Shown here: piece after piece, positions 31,726-41,685 of the stretch
How the letters are laid out: each line of letters starts with the position of its first letter
Numbering within the stretch: the stretch's first letter is position 1
Source of the DNA: Alcaligenes sp. SDU_A2
GTDB taxonomy: Bacteria > Pseudomonadota > Gammaproteobacteria > Burkholderiales > Burkholderiaceae_B
Reading direction: 5' to 3'
Length of the DNA: 64,000 nucleotides
Assembly (NCBI RefSeq): GCF_038237375.1
Contig: NZ_CP151273.1
Coordinates: 1,240,001-1,304,000, forward strand
Made by a program: the position numbers and the translations under genes
The notes under the pieces: generated by a model
Database searches by the model: none
What the model was told of the DNA's origin: nothing
The model's input: only the letters and a program-made list of their open reading frames with translations

Positions 31726-32763
31726 ATGGATACCACCATAGCTTTGATTTTATTGCAGGATGGCATATTGAACGGTGCCATCTATGCCCTGCTCGGACTC
31801 GCGTTGGTCCTGGTTTTTCTCGTCACCCGCGTCATCTTCATTCCGCAAGGCGAGTTTGTCACCTTCGGTGCGCTGACCTTAGCATTTGTCGTGAACGGCC
31901 GCATGCCCGGCACGGTCATCTTGCTGTTGATCGCCGGTGCGCTGGTCTTTTTCCTGGAACTGCTCTCGGCGCTGCGCAGCCGTAGCATGAGCGGGTTGCC
32001 CCGCAAGTTCCTGGTCAATATTCTGATCCCGGTCGCGGTGTTTTTTGCCGCGCCGTACATCGTGGCGGCCAATCTGCCCTTGTGGATGGATGTGCTGTTT
32101 TCGCTGGCCGTGGTCATTCCCTTGGGGCCTATGGTCTACCGCCTGGCGTACCAGCCCATTGCCGAAGCCAGCGTGCTGGTGCTGCTGATTACCTCGGTGG
32201 CCGTGCACTTTGCCTTGACCGGCCTGGGTCTGGTGTTCTTTGGCCCAGAAGGCTGGCGCACGCCGCCCTTTATGCAGGGCGAAGTGTCCTTGGGAGCCGT
32301 CAGCTGGTCGGCGCAGACCTTCTTTGTGATGGGGGCTTGCGTGGCCTTGATTCTGGCGCTGTGGGCCTTTTTCGGCAAGACGCTGTATGGCCGTGCTTTG
32401 CGGGCGACGGCTGTCAACCGCCGCGGTGCCCGTCTGGTGGGCATCAGCACGAATATGTCCGGCTCGCTGACCTTTACCCTGGCGGCCGCCATTGGCGCTT
32501 TCTCGGGCATGTTGATTGCGCCTGTCACCACCATTTATTACGACACCGGTTTTCTGATCGGCCTGAAGGGCTTTGTCGCCGCTATCTTCGGCGGACTGGT
32601 CAGCTATCCGGTCGCCTTGCTGGGCGCGCTGTTCATCGGCGTGTTGGAGGCTTTCTCGTCCTTCTGGGCTAGCGCCTATAAAGAGGTCATTGTATTTACC
32701 ATGGTCATTCCGGTTTTGTTGTGGCGCTCCTTCGGTAGCAAGCACGTGGACGACGAGGAGTAA
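31726..32763 (+). CDS. livH: ABC transporter permease, LivH type (system A)
   Basis: Inner-membrane permease of a branched-chain-amino-acid-type importer. I prefer the ATG at 31726 ([13 protein letters not shown], 345 residues), which has AGGA about 11 bases upstream. ATG 31714 and TTG 31702 are in frame too. Family segments are [18 protein letters not shown] near the start and the EAA-like region [16 protein letters not shown]. The length exceeds the usual 290 or so because of an additional membrane-spanning part around residues 75-125. It is spaced 4 bp from the next gene. Confidence 0.9.
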   Translation: MDTTIALILLQDGILNGAIYALLGLALVLVFLVTRVIFIPQGEFVTFGALTLAFVVNGRMPGTVILLLIAGALVFFLELLSALRSRSMSGLPRKFLVNILIPVAVFFAAPYIVAANLPLWMDVLFSLAVVIPLGPMVYRLAYQPIAEASVLVLLITSVAVHFALTGLGLVFFGPEGWRTPPFMQGEVSLGAVSWSAQTFFVMGACVALILALWAFFGKTLYGRALRATAVNRRGARLVGISTNMSGSLTFTLAAAIGAFSGMLIAPVTTIYYDTGFLIGLKGFVAAIFGGLVSYPVALLGALFIGVLEAFSSFWASAYKEVIVFTMVIPVLLWRSFGSKHVDDEE

Positions 32764-32767
32764 TCGC

Positions 32768-34600
32768 ATGAAACGCTTGCTGACGATTTTATTTATTGCG
32801 GTACTGTTTGTACTGCCTCAGTTGGGCGCGACGCCCGAGTTCTGGATTACCCAGCTTAACTACATCGGCCTGACCAGTCTGGTCGTGCTGGGGTTGGTCT
32901 TGCTGACCGGGGTAGGGGGCTTGACCTCCTTCGGCCAGGCGGCGTTCGTGGGCCTGGGGGCCTATACCACGGCCTATCTGACGGTACGACTGGGCTGGTC
33001 GCCCTGGTTGAATCTGTTGATCGGTCTGGGTCTGACCTTGCTGGTGTCCTATGTGCTGGGTGCCATCACGCTGCGTCTGTCGGGGCACTTCTTGCCGCTG
33101 TGTACCCTGGCCTGGGGCCTGGCGCTGTTTTACCTGTTCGGCAACCTGCAGTTCTTGGGGCAGTATGACGGTATCTCGGGTATTTCGCCCCTGGAGTTCT
33201 TCGGGCTGTCCCTGGCCTCGGGTCGCGATATCTATTACCTGATCTGGGTCGTGGCGTTGCTGGCCATGTGGGGCACGCGCAATTTGCTGAACTCGCGTCC
33301 GGGCCGTGCCATCCGCGCACTCAAACACGGCAGCGGCATGGCCGAATCTTTTGGCGTGAACATGGCGGCCTACAAGGTCATCATCTTTGTGTATGCCGCC
33401 TTATTGGCCTGCCTGTCGGGTTGGCTGTACGCCCACTACCAGCGCGCCGTCAGCCCCAGCCCTTTCGGCCTGAACTACGGTATTGAATACCTGTTCATGG
33501 CTGTGCTGGGCGGCGCAGGCAGCGTCTGGGGCGCGGTTCTGGGTTCGGCCTTGGTGCTGACCTTGAAAGATCAGTTGCAGAACTGGTTGCCCAAGCTGTT
33601 GAGCACGGACATCAACTTCGAGCTGATTGTATTCGGTATCTTGATGGTCCTGATCCTGCAATATGCCCGTGACGGACTGTGGCCTATTTTGCAAAAGGGC
33701 TGGGAGCGCGTGTTCGGCGTGCAGACCCGTCAGCAGGCTGCGCCACCACAGGCAGCGGCCTTGCCGCAGCGGACTCGCCCGCAGTCCGGTTCGTTGGTAT
33801 TGCAGGTGGACAAGATCCGTAAGGAATTTGGTGGTTTGGTTGCTGTCAATGACATCAGCTTTACCCTGAATGCGGGTCAGATCATGGGTCTGATCGGCCC
33901 TAACGGCGCGGGCAAAAGCACGACCTTTAACCTGATTACCGGCGTGCTGTCGGCCACCAGCGGTCAGGTCAGCTTTTTGGGACAACGCATCGACAAGTTG
34001 CCCGCACGGGAAATTTCCCGTCTGGGGGTGGGCCGCACCTTTCAGCACGTGCAATTGCTGCCGACCATGACCGTGCTTGAAAACGTCGCCTTGGGAGCGC
34101 ACTTGCGCCGCAAGGTGGGCGTGGTGCCGGCGGTGCTGCATGCCGAACGGCGCAGCGAAGCCGAGCTGCTGCATGAAGCGGCAGTCCAGCTGCAGCGCGT
34201 GGGCCTGGGCGATTATCTGTATGAACAAGCCGGCAATCTGGCTTTGGGCCAGCAGCGCATTCTTGAAATTGCCCGCGCCCTGGCGTCGGACCCTGTGCTG
34301 CTCTTGCTGGACGAACCGGCTGCCGGTCTGCGTTACAAGGAAAAGCAGGAACTGGCCAAGGTGCTGGATCAGTTGCGCAGCGAAGGCATGAGCATTTTGC
34401 TGGTCGAGCACGATATGGACTTCGTCATGAATTTGACGGACAAACTGGTGGTCATGGACTTTGGCACCAAGCTGGCCGAAGGCCTGCCCAAGGATATCCA
34501 GCAAAATCCCGCTGTGCTGGAAGCCTATCTGGGCGGCATCGATGACGATCTGGAACTGGACGAACCCGCAACACCCGCACAGGCAGGAGCATCCGCATGA
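32768..34600 (+). CDS. LivM-LivG fusion: ABC permease joined to ATP-binding domain (system A)
   Basis: A 610-residue fusion. Residues 1 to about 315 are a LivM-type permease with nine or so helices ([38 protein letters not shown]). After a Gln/Ala/Pro-rich linker (about 320-345) comes a LivG-type ATPase with Walker [10 protein letters not shown], a signature [16 protein letters not shown] and Walker [12 protein letters not shown]. The start at 32768 gives a normal membrane N-terminus (MKRLLTILF); an open frame extends upstream inside livH and is ignored. It overlaps the next gene by 4 bp. Confidence 0.93.
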   Translation: MKRLLTILFIAVLFVLPQLGATPEFWITQLNYIGLTSLVVLGLVLLTGVGGLTSFGQAAFVGLGAYTTAYLTVRLGWSPWLNLLIGLGLTLLVSYVLGAITLRLSGHFLPLCTLAWGLALFYLFGNLQFLGQYDGISGISPLEFFGLSLASGRDIYYLIWVVALLAMWGTRNLLNSRPGRAIRALKHGSGMAESFGVNMAAYKVIIFVYAALLACLSGWLYAHYQRAVSPSPFGLNYGIEYLFMAVLGGAGSVWGAVLGSALVLTLKDQLQNWLPKLLSTDINFELIVFGILMVLILQYARDGLWPILQKGWERVFGVQTRQQAAPPQAAALPQRTRPQSGSLVLQVDKIRKEFGGLVAVNDISFTLNAGQIMGLIGPNGAGKSTTFNLITGVLSATSGQVSFLGQRIDKLPAREISRLGVGRTFQHVQLLPTMTVLENVALGAHLRRKVGVVPAVLHAERRSEAELLHEAAVQLQRVGLGDYLYEQAGNLALGQQRILEIARALASDPVLLLLDEPAAGLRYKEKQELAKVLDQLRSEGMSILLVEHDMDFVMNLTDKLVVMDFGTKLAEGLPKDIQQNPAVLEAYLGGIDDDLELDEPATPAQAGASA

Positions 34601-35373
34601 GTCAGGCAACACAGCAGGATGTGATCCTGAAAGTCACCAATCTGGCTGCCCAGTATGGCAAGGTCAGCGCCGTGATGGGCGCAAGCCTGGACGTGCGGGC
34701 CGGCAGCATTGTTACCGTAATCGGGGCCAATGGCGCGGGCAAGTCCACTTTGCTCAATGCCATGATGGGGGCCTTGCCCAGCGTGGGTCGCAGCACCGGA
34801 TCGGTGCAGTACCAGGGCCAAGAGATTGGTCACTGGGAAGTGGAGCGGCGCGTGGCCGGTGGTATTTCGCTGGTGCCCGAACGCCGCGAACTGTTCGGCA
34901 GCATGACGGTGGAAGATAATCTGCTGCTGGGCGGCTTTCGTCTGTACCGGGCCCGTCAGGCTGGCTGGCGCGATACCTTGGACCATGTCTACACCTTGTT
35001 TCCGCGTCTGAAAGAGCGTCGCAGCCAATTGGCCGGTACGCTGTCCGGCGGCGAGCGTCAGATGCTGGCCGTGGGGCGCGCCTTGATGGCCCAGCCCAAG
35101 GTGCTGATGTTGGATGAGCCCAGCCTGGGGCTTGCGCCGCGTATCGTGCGCGAGATCTTCATGATTATTGCCCGCTTGCGCAGCACGGGCGTGGCGATTT
35201 TGTTGGTCGAGCAGAATGCGCGCGCTGCCTTGCAGGTAGCCGATTATGGCTATGTGCTGGAAACCGGAGACGTGGTGCTGGAAGGTCCGGCTCGAGAGCT
35301 GGCCGACAATCCCCGCGTGATCGAAAGCTACCTGGGCCTGGGTCACGGCAAGCGCGAAGCAGAAACGGCTTAA
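34597..35373 (+). CDS. livF: ABC transporter ATP-binding protein, LivF type (system A)
   Basis: Cytoplasmic ATPase that pairs with the ATPase domain of the preceding fusion to drive uptake. The 258-residue protein has Walker [11 protein letters not shown]-loop region [13 protein letters not shown], signature [15 protein letters not shown] and Walker [14 protein letters not shown]. The ATGA overlap with the fusion gene indicates coupling. A strong terminator follows, closing the operon. Confidence 0.94.
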   Translation: MSQATQQDVILKVTNLAAQYGKVSAVMGASLDVRAGSIVTVIGANGAGKSTLLNAMMGALPSVGRSTGSVQYQGQEIGHWEVERRVAGGISLVPERRELFGSMTVEDNLLLGGFRLYRARQAGWRDTLDHVYTLFPRLKERRSQLAGTLSGGERQMLAVGRALMAQPKVLMLDEPSLGLAPRIVREIFMIIARLRSTGVAILLVEQNARAALQVADYGYVLETGDVVLEGPARELADNPRVIESYLGLGHGKREAETA

Positions 35374-35395
35374 GGAAAGCCGACTTTGCCATCTT

Positions 35396-35431
35396 AAACG
35401 GGCCGCCCTGCACAGGGCGGCCCGTTTTTTT
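35396..35431 (+). terminator. Terminator of ABC operon A
   Basis: A 14-bp perfect stem (35396-35409 with 35414-35427) and GCAC loop followed by a T run. It lies between livF and the convergent ompW gene, whose stop is at 35443. Confidence 0.93.
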
Positions 35432-35442
35432 GGTTACGTCGC

Positions 35443-36078
35443 TTAGAAGCGGTAGCCCACGCCTATGGTGGCGACCACGGGGTCCAGTTTGGCCTTGCCG
35501 ATGGACTGGCCGTTCAGTTGCACGTCCGGACGGATGCTGATGTAGCGCACATCGGCGTTCAGGAACCAGTTCTTGTCCAGCTTGTAGTCCACGCCGACCT
35601 GGGCGGCAAAGCCCCAGCTGTTCTTTAACTTCAGGTCTGCGCCTTCCAGCGCACCTTGCGATTGGGTGTCGAAGAACATGGTGTAGTTCAGACCCACGCC
35701 CACATAGGGCTGGAAGTCACTGTCGGGCAGGAAGTGGTATTGCAGGCTAAGGGTAGGGGGCAGGTGCTTGGTGCTACCGATGCGGCCCAGGTTGCTGTCG
35801 ATGTTGTGCTTGAAGGGGAAGGCACCGAGCAGTTCCACACCGATGTTGCGCGTAGCCATATAGGTCAGCGAAAAGCTGGGGCGCACGTTGTTGCCGACAT
35901 CCAGTTTGACGGTGCCGTTGGCCACCGTGCCGTTGTTGGATTTGGGCTGGACCAGGGTGACGCCGCCTTTGACCAGGAAGTCGCCCGCTTCGTGGGCCAG
36001 GCCGGCCGGCGAGTACAGTGTGGCGGCCGCGCCGATGGCGCACAGAGACAGGACTGGAAGCAGGTGGCGGGTTTTCAT
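35443..36078 (-). CDS. ompW: Outer membrane protein OmpW family
   Basis: Eight-stranded outer-membrane beta barrel thought to pass small hydrophobic molecules. The 211-residue precursor has a signal peptide (to about SPAGLA-HE), then barrel strands with family segments GDFLVKGGVTLVQP, HLPPTLSLQYHF, FQPYVGVGLNYT, and ends in Phe as outer-membrane proteins do. It is a single gene placed between two convergent ABC importer operons; a functional link to their ligands is possible but not shown. Confidence 0.93.
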   Translation of the reverse strand: MKTRHLLPVLSLCAIGAAATLYSPAGLAHEAGDFLVKGGVTLVQPKSNNGTVANGTVKLDVGNNVRPSFSLTYMATRNIGVELLGAFPFKHNIDSNLGRIGSTKHLPPTLSLQYHFLPDSDFQPYVGVGLNYTMFFDTQSQGALEGADLKLKNSWGFAAQVGVDYKLDKNWFLNADVRYISIRPDVQLNGQSIGKAKLDPVVATIGVGYRF

Positions 36079-36237
36079 GAGGACTCCGTAAGTATTGGTT
36101 TGGACTTACAGAATGCATCAGTGTTCTGGTGTCTGATTTGACCCAGAGCAACATCTTGAAATAGTGGGCCATCCGCCCTTGTTCCAGATCAAATGAAGAT
36201 CAGGATAAGCCCGCGCCGGGCGCGGGGTTTGTCGCTT

Positions 36238-37209
36238 TTACGCGTCGTGGCGTCGCAGCCTGAAGGCCAGTTCGCCCACGATGCCGCGACGAAACGCCAT
36301 GACGCACACAATGAAAATCAGGCCGATGACGATGGTGACCGATTCGCCCAGCGTGCGAAAACCGTTCCAGCCCGTCCATTGGGCCAGCATGGCTCCCCAT
36401 TCACCGACTTTGTTTTCCAGCAGCACGACGATAATGGCCCCGACCACGGGGCCGGCCAGCGTGCCCAGTCCGCCGATCAAGGTCATCAGGATGACCAGAC
36501 CGGACATTTGCCAGGTGGCGTCGGTCAGGGTGGCCGAGACAAAGACCAGCGACTTGGTGGCCCCCGCCAGCCCCGACAGCGCCGCCGACAGCACAAACGC
36601 CAGCAGCTTGAAGCGGTCCACGTCGTAGCCCAGAGAAATGGCGCGTGGTTCGTTTTCGCGTATGGCTTTCAGAACCTGACCGAAGGGCGAATGTACACAG
36701 CGCCAGATCAGCAGAAAGCCGAAGGTAAAGATAGCCAGCACCAGATAATACAGATTCAGGTCATCGGACAGGTCCAGCCCCAGGATGCTGCCGCGCGGAA
36801 TCCCTTGCAGGCCGTCTTCGCCGCCTGTAAAGGGAGCTTGCAGGAAAAAGAAGAACAGCATCTGCGCCAGCGCCAGGGTGATCATGGCAAAGTAGATGCC
36901 ACTGCGCCGGATGGACAGCGCGCCCATGACCAGACCCAATGCGGCCGCGCTGGCCGTGCCGAACAACAGCCCGGCCAGGGTAGGCCAGCCCCAGACGGCC
37001 AGCGATTGACCGGTGGCATAGGCGGCTGCGCCCAGAAAGGCGGCATGCCCGAAGGACAGCAGGCCGGTGTAGCCCAGTAGCAAGTTGAAGGCACAGGCAA
37101 ACAAGGCATAGCACATGACCTTCATGATGAAGATCGGGTAGGCCCCCAGGGCCGGCAGCAGCGCCACGATCAGGAGCAGTGCGATGAAGACTGGGATTTC
37201 TCGTTTCAT
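36238..37209 (-). CDS. livM: ABC transporter permease, LivM type (system B)
   Basis: Inner-membrane permease, 323 residues with about nine helices. LivM-type segments include NLLLGYTGLLSFGHAAFLGAA (two pieces of the hallmark), RRSGIYFAMITLALAQ and VLKAIRENEPRA. The last residues FRLRRHDA are basic. Its start overlaps the livH stop by 4 bp. Compared with system A it is a stand-alone permease, not fused to an ATPase. Confidence 0.93.
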   Translation of the reverse strand: MKREIPVFIALLLIVALLPALGAYPIFIMKVMCYALFACAFNLLLGYTGLLSFGHAAFLGAAAYATGQSLAVWGWPTLAGLLFGTASAAALGLVMGALSIRRSGIYFAMITLALAQMLFFFFLQAPFTGGEDGLQGIPRGSILGLDLSDDLNLYYLVLAIFTFGFLLIWRCVHSPFGQVLKAIRENEPRAISLGYDVDRFKLLAFVLSAALSGLAGATKSLVFVSATLTDATWQMSGLVILMTLIGGLGTLAGPVVGAIIVVLLENKVGEWGAMLAQWTGWNGFRTLGESVTIVIGLIFIVCVMAFRRGIVGELAFRLRRHDA

Positions 37210-38093
37210 TTGACTTTCCCGAACAGGCCCGCCGGACGCAGCAGCAGGACAATGACCATGATGATAAAGACAACCGTGTTCGAGGCCTCGGGCCAGAACA
37301 CTTTGGTAAAGCCTTCGATCACGCCCAGACCCAATCCGGTCAGTATGGAGCCCAGGATGGAGCCCATGCCGCCGATGACCACCACGGCAAAGACCACAAT
37401 GATCAGGTTGCTGCCCATCAATGGCGATACTTGCAAGATAGGCGTGGCCAGCACGCCGGCAAAACCGGCCAGGCCCACGCCGAAGGCATAGGTCAGGGTT
37501 ATCATCAGTGGCACATTGACGCCGAAGGCTTCAACCAGCTTTGGGTTTTCGGTGGCTGCCCGCAGCAGAGCGCCCAGGCGCGTCTTTTCGATGATGAACC
37601 AGGTCGCCAGACAGACGATGATGGAGGCGACCACGACCCAGGCTCGGTAGATGGGCAGAAACATAAAGCCCAGGTTGTAGCCGCCTTGCAGGGCGGCGGG
37701 CGTGGGGTAGGGCTGGCCGGAGACGCCGTAGATGCTGCGGAAAACGCCTTCAAGCAGCAAGGTCAGGCCAAAGGTCAACAGCAGGCCGTACAGATGATCC
37801 AGGCGGTATAGATGGCGCAGGAACAGACGCTCCAGAACAATGCCGAACAAGGCGACGCCCAGCGGAGCGAGCAGCAGCATGGTCCAGTAGTTCAGGCCCA
37901 GGTATTGCAGCCCCATCCAGGCCAGGAACGCGCCCAGCATATACAGCGCGCCGTGGGCGAAATTGATGATGTTGAGCAGGCCGAAAATAATAGCCAGCCC
38001 CAGGGACAGCACGGCATAGAAAGAACCGTTCACCAGGCCCAGCAGTAGCTGGCCCAGCAGAGCCTGCAAAGGAATGCCAAAAAAATCCGTCAT
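37206..38093 (-). CDS. livH: ABC transporter permease, LivH type (system B)
   Basis: Partner permease of system B, 295 residues, with the family segments LVNGSFYAVLSLGLAIIFGLL, NIINFAHGALYMLGAF and the EAA-like RAATENPKLVEAFGVN. It lies between the substrate-binding-protein gene (77-base gap) and livM (4-base overlap). Confidence 0.93.
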   Translation of the reverse strand: MTDFFGIPLQALLGQLLLGLVNGSFYAVLSLGLAIIFGLLNIINFAHGALYMLGAFLAWMGLQYLGLNYWTMLLLAPLGVALFGIVLERLFLRHLYRLDHLYGLLLTFGLTLLLEGVFRSIYGVSGQPYPTPAALQGGYNLGFMFLPIYRAWVVVASIIVCLATWFIIEKTRLGALLRAATENPKLVEAFGVNVPLMITLTYAFGVGLAGFAGVLATPILQVSPLMGSNLIIVVFAVVVIGGMGSILGSILTGLGLGVIEGFTKVFWPEASNTVVFIIMVIVLLLRPAGLFGKVK

Positions 38094-38170
38094 AGTGTGC
38101 GCGACCCGTGCAGATAGTCAGTCATCAGGCATGGCGCGGCCGGCCAGGGGGCCGGCCGCACCGCGGGTTT

Positions 38171-39379
38171 CTATTTTTTTACCAATGCGCAAGTGGATTC
38201 TTGCAGCGAGGCGTAGACCTTGTCGCCCGGCAGGGTCTCGACCAGTTTGTAGTAGTCCCAAGGTTTGGTGGATTCTCCTGGTTTTTTGACTTGCATCAGG
38301 TACATGTCGTGCACCATGCGCCCGTCCTCTCGCACCACGCCGTGATCGGTGAACATGTCTTTGATGGGCGTGGATTTCATCCATTTCATGAGCGTGTCGG
38401 CATCATCCGAGCCGGTTTCCTTGACGCCCTTCAGATAGAAAGCCGCGCTGGAGTAGTCGCCGGCCTGCAGAAAGGACGGCATGCGGTTCTGTTCCTTGAA
38501 AAAGCGTTGCGCCCACTGCCGCGAAGCATCGCTCTGGTCCCAGTACCACGCGGTGGTCAGATACAGGCTCTGGGTGGCCTCCAGGCCCAGGGCATGCACA
38601 TCGTTGATGAACACCAGCAGACCGGCCAGATGCATGGTGCCGGTAATGCCGAATTCGTTGGCCGCCTTGACCGAATTGATGAAGTCGCCGCCCGCATTGG
38701 CCAGGCCCAGGATCTTGGCCCCCGAGGACTGTGCCTGCAGCAGGAAGGACGAAAAATCCGAGGCTCCCAAGGGCACGCGCACCTGTCCCTTGACCTCGCC
38801 GCCAGCCTTCTTGACCACTTCCGCCGTGTCGCGCTCCAGCGAGTGTCCAAAGGCGTAGTCGGCCGTCAGGAAGTACCAGCTTTTGCCGCCATCCTTGACC
38901 ACCGCCGTGCCTGTGCCGCGTGCCAGGGCGATCGTGTCGTAGGCATAGTGAACGGTGTAGGGCGTGCATTGGGAGTTGGTCAGGTTGGACGAGCCGGCCC
39001 CCACTGCGATAAAAGGTTTTTTCTTTTCTGCCGCCACGGCGGCCATGGCCAATGAGGTCGCCGAGTTGGTGCCGCCGATCAGCACATCCAGATTCTGGCT
39101 GTCGAACCATTCGCGTGCCCGTGCAGAGGCGATGTCCGCCTTGTTCTGGTGGTCGGCGACCAGCAGCTCGATCTTTTTGCCGTTGATCTCTCCGCCTGCA
39201 TCGGCAATGGCCATGCGGATGGCATCGCCCCCCGCCTTGCCGTCGATGTCGGAGTAGACCCCCGACATATCGGTGATGAATCCGATGCGGATCACATCAT
39301 TGGAAATGGCGGCAACAGCGGGTTGCGCCAGTAGTAGTCCGGCCGTCGTCAGGGCGGCGCTGAGCGTTGCAAGCTTCAT
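38171..39379 (-). CDS. ABC transporter substrate-binding protein, branched-chain amino acid type (system B)
   Basis: Periplasmic type-1 binding protein, 402 residues with a signal peptide ending PAVAA. The core IGFITDMSGVYSDIDG, LIGGTNSATSLAM and YFLTADYAFGHSLE places it in the Peripla_BP_6 family. It is only distantly similar to the system A protein, so the ligands probably differ. Relatives of this length are often found with hydroxybenzoate, short-chain amide or peptide-derived substrates, but the ligand here is unknown. It lies 57 bases after livF of the same cluster. Confidence 0.92.
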   Translation of the reverse strand: MKLATLSAALTTAGLLLAQPAVAAISNDVIRIGFITDMSGVYSDIDGKAGGDAIRMAIADAGGEINGKKIELLVADHQNKADIASARAREWFDSQNLDVLIGGTNSATSLAMAAVAAEKKKPFIAVGAGSSNLTNSQCTPYTVHYAYDTIALARGTGTAVVKDGGKSWYFLTADYAFGHSLERDTAEVVKKAGGEVKGQVRVPLGASDFSSFLLQAQSSGAKILGLANAGGDFINSVKAANEFGITGTMHLAGLLVFINDVHALGLEATQSLYLTTAWYWDQSDASRQWAQRFFKEQNRMPSFLQAGDYSSAAFYLKGVKETGSDDADTLMKWMKSTPIKDMFTDHGVVREDGRMVHDMYLMQVKKPGESTKPWDYYKLVETLPGDKVYASLQESTCALVKK

Positions 39380-39436
39380 GGGCTGTCTCCTCGTTGTAAT
39401 AATGGGCGTGCCGGCTGGGCAGGCGTATTGGGGGGA

Positions 39437-40150
39437 TCAGACCCCCAGCAGCGTATTGAGCGTGTCGTGCTTGTCGGCCAATTCGTGGGCGGCAAAGCTT
39501 TCCACGACCTGGCCGTGTTCCATGACATAGAAATGGTCGGCCAGGGGAGCGGCGAAGCGAAAGTTCTGCTCCACCATGACGATGGTGTAGCCTTTGGATT
39601 TCAGGGTGGCAATCATGCGGGCCAGCGCCTGCACAATGACTGGAGCCAGGCCTTCGGATATTTCGTCCAGCAAGAGTAAATTCGCACCGGTGCGCAGAAT
39701 GCGCGCGACCGCCAGCATCTGCTGTTCTCCGCCGGACAGGCGCGTGCCGGGCGAGTGGCGGCGCTCTTCCAGATTCGGGAACATATCGTAGATTTCGGCC
39801 AGGGACATGCCTCCGCCCGGCGTGGTGCCGATAGCAGGCGGTAGCAGCAGGTTTTCTTCACAGCTCAAGCCGGCGAAAATACCGCGTTCTTCGGGGCAGT
39901 AGCCCACACCCAGATGCGCGACCCGATAGGTAGGCAGATGGATGGATTCGGCTCCCTGGATGCGTATGGAGCCGCGGCGCGTGTCGGTCAGGCCCAGAAT
40001 GGCCCGTAGCGTGCTGGTGCGACCAGCGCCGTTGCGTCCCAGCAAGGTGACGACTTCGCCTTGCGCCACGCTCAGGTTGACGCCATGCAGGATGTGGGAC
40101 TCTCCGTACCAGGCATGCAGGTCCGTGATTTCCAGGGCGGTCTTGCTCAT
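39437..40150 (-). CDS. livF: ABC transporter ATP-binding protein, LivF type (system B), with Arg in Walker A
   Basis: ATPase subunit of 237 residues. Signature LSGGEQQMLAVARIL and Walker B LLLLDEISEGLAP are normal for LivF except that the usual Pro after Asp-Glu is Ile. The Walker A loop reads GRNGAGRTST, with arginine where the ATP-binding lysine is expected; I checked the codon (CGC). It is coupled to livG by a 4-base overlap. The change may be a lineage feature of this subfamily, with ATP hydrolysis carried mainly by LivG. Confidence 0.9.
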   Translation of the reverse strand: MSKTALEITDLHAWYGESHILHGVNLSVAQGEVVTLLGRNGAGRTSTLRAILGLTDTRRGSIRIQGAESIHLPTYRVAHLGVGYCPEERGIFAGLSCEENLLLPPAIGTTPGGGMSLAEIYDMFPNLEERRHSPGTRLSGGEQQMLAVARILRTGANLLLLDEISEGLAPVIVQALARMIATLKSKGYTIVMVEQNFRFAAPLADHFYVMEHGQVVESFAAHELADKHDTLNTLLGV

Positions 40151-40920
40151 GGATGCGCTCCTTGCAATTGGGTTTCGGCGGTACCCATATAGGCCTGCAT
40201 GACGGCCGGGTCGCGGGATACGCTCTCGTAGGGACCTTCGGCCAGCACGGCTCCACGGGCCAGGACGGTGATGCAGTCGGCGATCGAAGACACGACGTTC
40301 ATATTGTGTTCGACCATCAGGATGCTGCGCCCTATGCTGACCTTGCGGATCAGCTCGGTAATGCGTTCTACATCTTCGTGTCCCATGCCTTGGGTGGGCT
40401 CGTCCAGCAGCATCAGCTCGGGCTCCATCGCCAAGGTAGTGGCGATTTCCAGTGCGCGCTTGCGTCCGTAAGGGAGATGGACGGTCAGGTCCTGGGCGAA
40501 ATCACTCAGATCTACCTGGTGCAGCAATTCCAGGGCGCGTTCATTCAAGGTGTCCAGGCAATGTTCGCTGCGCCAGAACTGGAAAGAGGTACCGGTTCTG
40601 CGCTGCAGGCCGATGCGTACATTCTCCAGTACCGTCAGTTGCGGAAAGACCGCCGAAATCTGAAAGGATCGTATGATGCCGCGCCGCGCGATCTGCGCCG
40701 GGCGTTCACGGGTAATTTCCGTGTCTTTGAAAAAAATCCGTCCGGAAGTGGGCGTGATGAATTTGGTGAGCAGATTAAAGCAGGTGGTCTTGCCTGCTCC
40801 GTTCGGTCCGATCAAGGCATGGATATGCCCTTTTTTGACCTGCAAATTGACCTTGTCGACAGCCACGAAACCCAGGAATTCCTTCACCAGGTTTTCTGTG
40901 CGCAGAATATATTCTGTCAT
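40147..40920 (-). CDS. livG: ABC transporter ATP-binding protein, LivG type (system B)
   Basis: ATPase subunit of 257 residues with intact Walker A GPNGAGKTT, Q-loop region RSFQISAVFPQLTV, and Walker B LMLLDEPTQGM. The signature region reads LPYGRKRALEIATTL, the LivG variant. It is first in the - strand order livG-livF-binding protein-livH-livM, which together make a complete importer. Confidence 0.93.
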   Translation of the reverse strand: MTEYILRTENLVKEFLGFVAVDKVNLQVKKGHIHALIGPNGAGKTTCFNLLTKFITPTSGRIFFKDTEITRERPAQIARRGIIRSFQISAVFPQLTVLENVRIGLQRRTGTSFQFWRSEHCLDTLNERALELLHQVDLSDFAQDLTVHLPYGRKRALEIATTLAMEPELMLLDEPTQGMGHEDVERITELIRKVSIGRSILMVEHNMNVVSSIADCITVLARGAVLAEGPYESVSRDPAVMQAYMGTAETQLQGAHP

Positions 40921-41046
40921 CGCCTGCCAGCCCTTGTGCGGATTGTTCGTCGGGTTTCAGTATGAAAGCGCACATAGGGGAATGCCATGCGGGTTTCTCA
41001 TAGGATAGGGAAACTCCGGTGGGCGGGGCAGTGTCGACAGCGCGGC

Positions 41047-41685
41047 TTATTTGCTGACGGTCTTGGGTTTGAAGTCGCACAGATCGGCAATGCCGCATTG
41101 TGGGCATTTCGGGCTGCGGGCCACGCAGATGTAGCGACCGTGCAGGATCAGCCAGTGGTGGGCGTCCAGCAGGAACTCCTTCGGAATGACGCGTTCTAGC
41201 TTTTTTTCCACCTCCACCACGTTTTTCCCTGGAGCGATGCCGGTACGGTTCGAGACGCGGAAAATATGCGTGTCCACAGCAATCGTGGGAAGGCCAAAGG
41301 CGGTATTTAGCACCACATTGGCGGTCTTGCGGCCGACACCGGGCAGGGCCTCCAGCGCGGCCCGGTCACAGGGCACCTGTCCCTGGTGCAGTTCCAGCAG
41401 CATCTGACAGGTTTTGATGACGTTGGCGGCCTTGGTCTTGTACAGGCCTATGGTCTTGATGGCCTCGCGCAGCCCTTCTTCGCCCATGGCTAATATGCCT
41501 GTGGGCGTGCCATGTTCCGGGAAAAAGCGACGCGTGGCCAGATTGACCGATTTGTCGGTGGCCTGTGCGGACAAAATGACGGCAATCAGCAGCTGAAAGG
41601 TGCTGTCGTATTCCAGCTCGGTGGTGGGCTTGGGGTTGGCCGCCTGGAAACGGCTGAAGATTTCGTGGCGCTTGGCAGCGTTCAT
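41047..41685 (-). CDS. nth: Endonuclease III
   Basis: Base-excision repair glycosylase/AP lyase acting on oxidised pyrimidines. The ATG at 41685 ([13 protein letters not shown], 212 residues) overlaps the rsxB stop; a longer open frame upstream lies inside rsxB. The helix-hairpin-helix [12 protein letters not shown] carries the catalytic Lys, [11 protein letters not shown] the catalytic Asp, and [17 protein letters not shown] the C-terminal 4Fe-4S ligands. Confidence 0.96.
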   Translation of the reverse strand: MNAAKRHEIFSRFQAANPKPTTELEYDSTFQLLIAVILSAQATDKSVNLATRRFFPEHGTPTGILAMGEEGLREAIKTIGLYKTKAANVIKTCQMLLELHQGQVPCDRAALEALPGVGRKTANVVLNTAFGLPTIAVDTHIFRVSNRTGIAPGKNVVEVEKKLERVIPKEFLLDAHHWLILHGRYICVARSPKCPQCGIADLCDFKPKTVSK

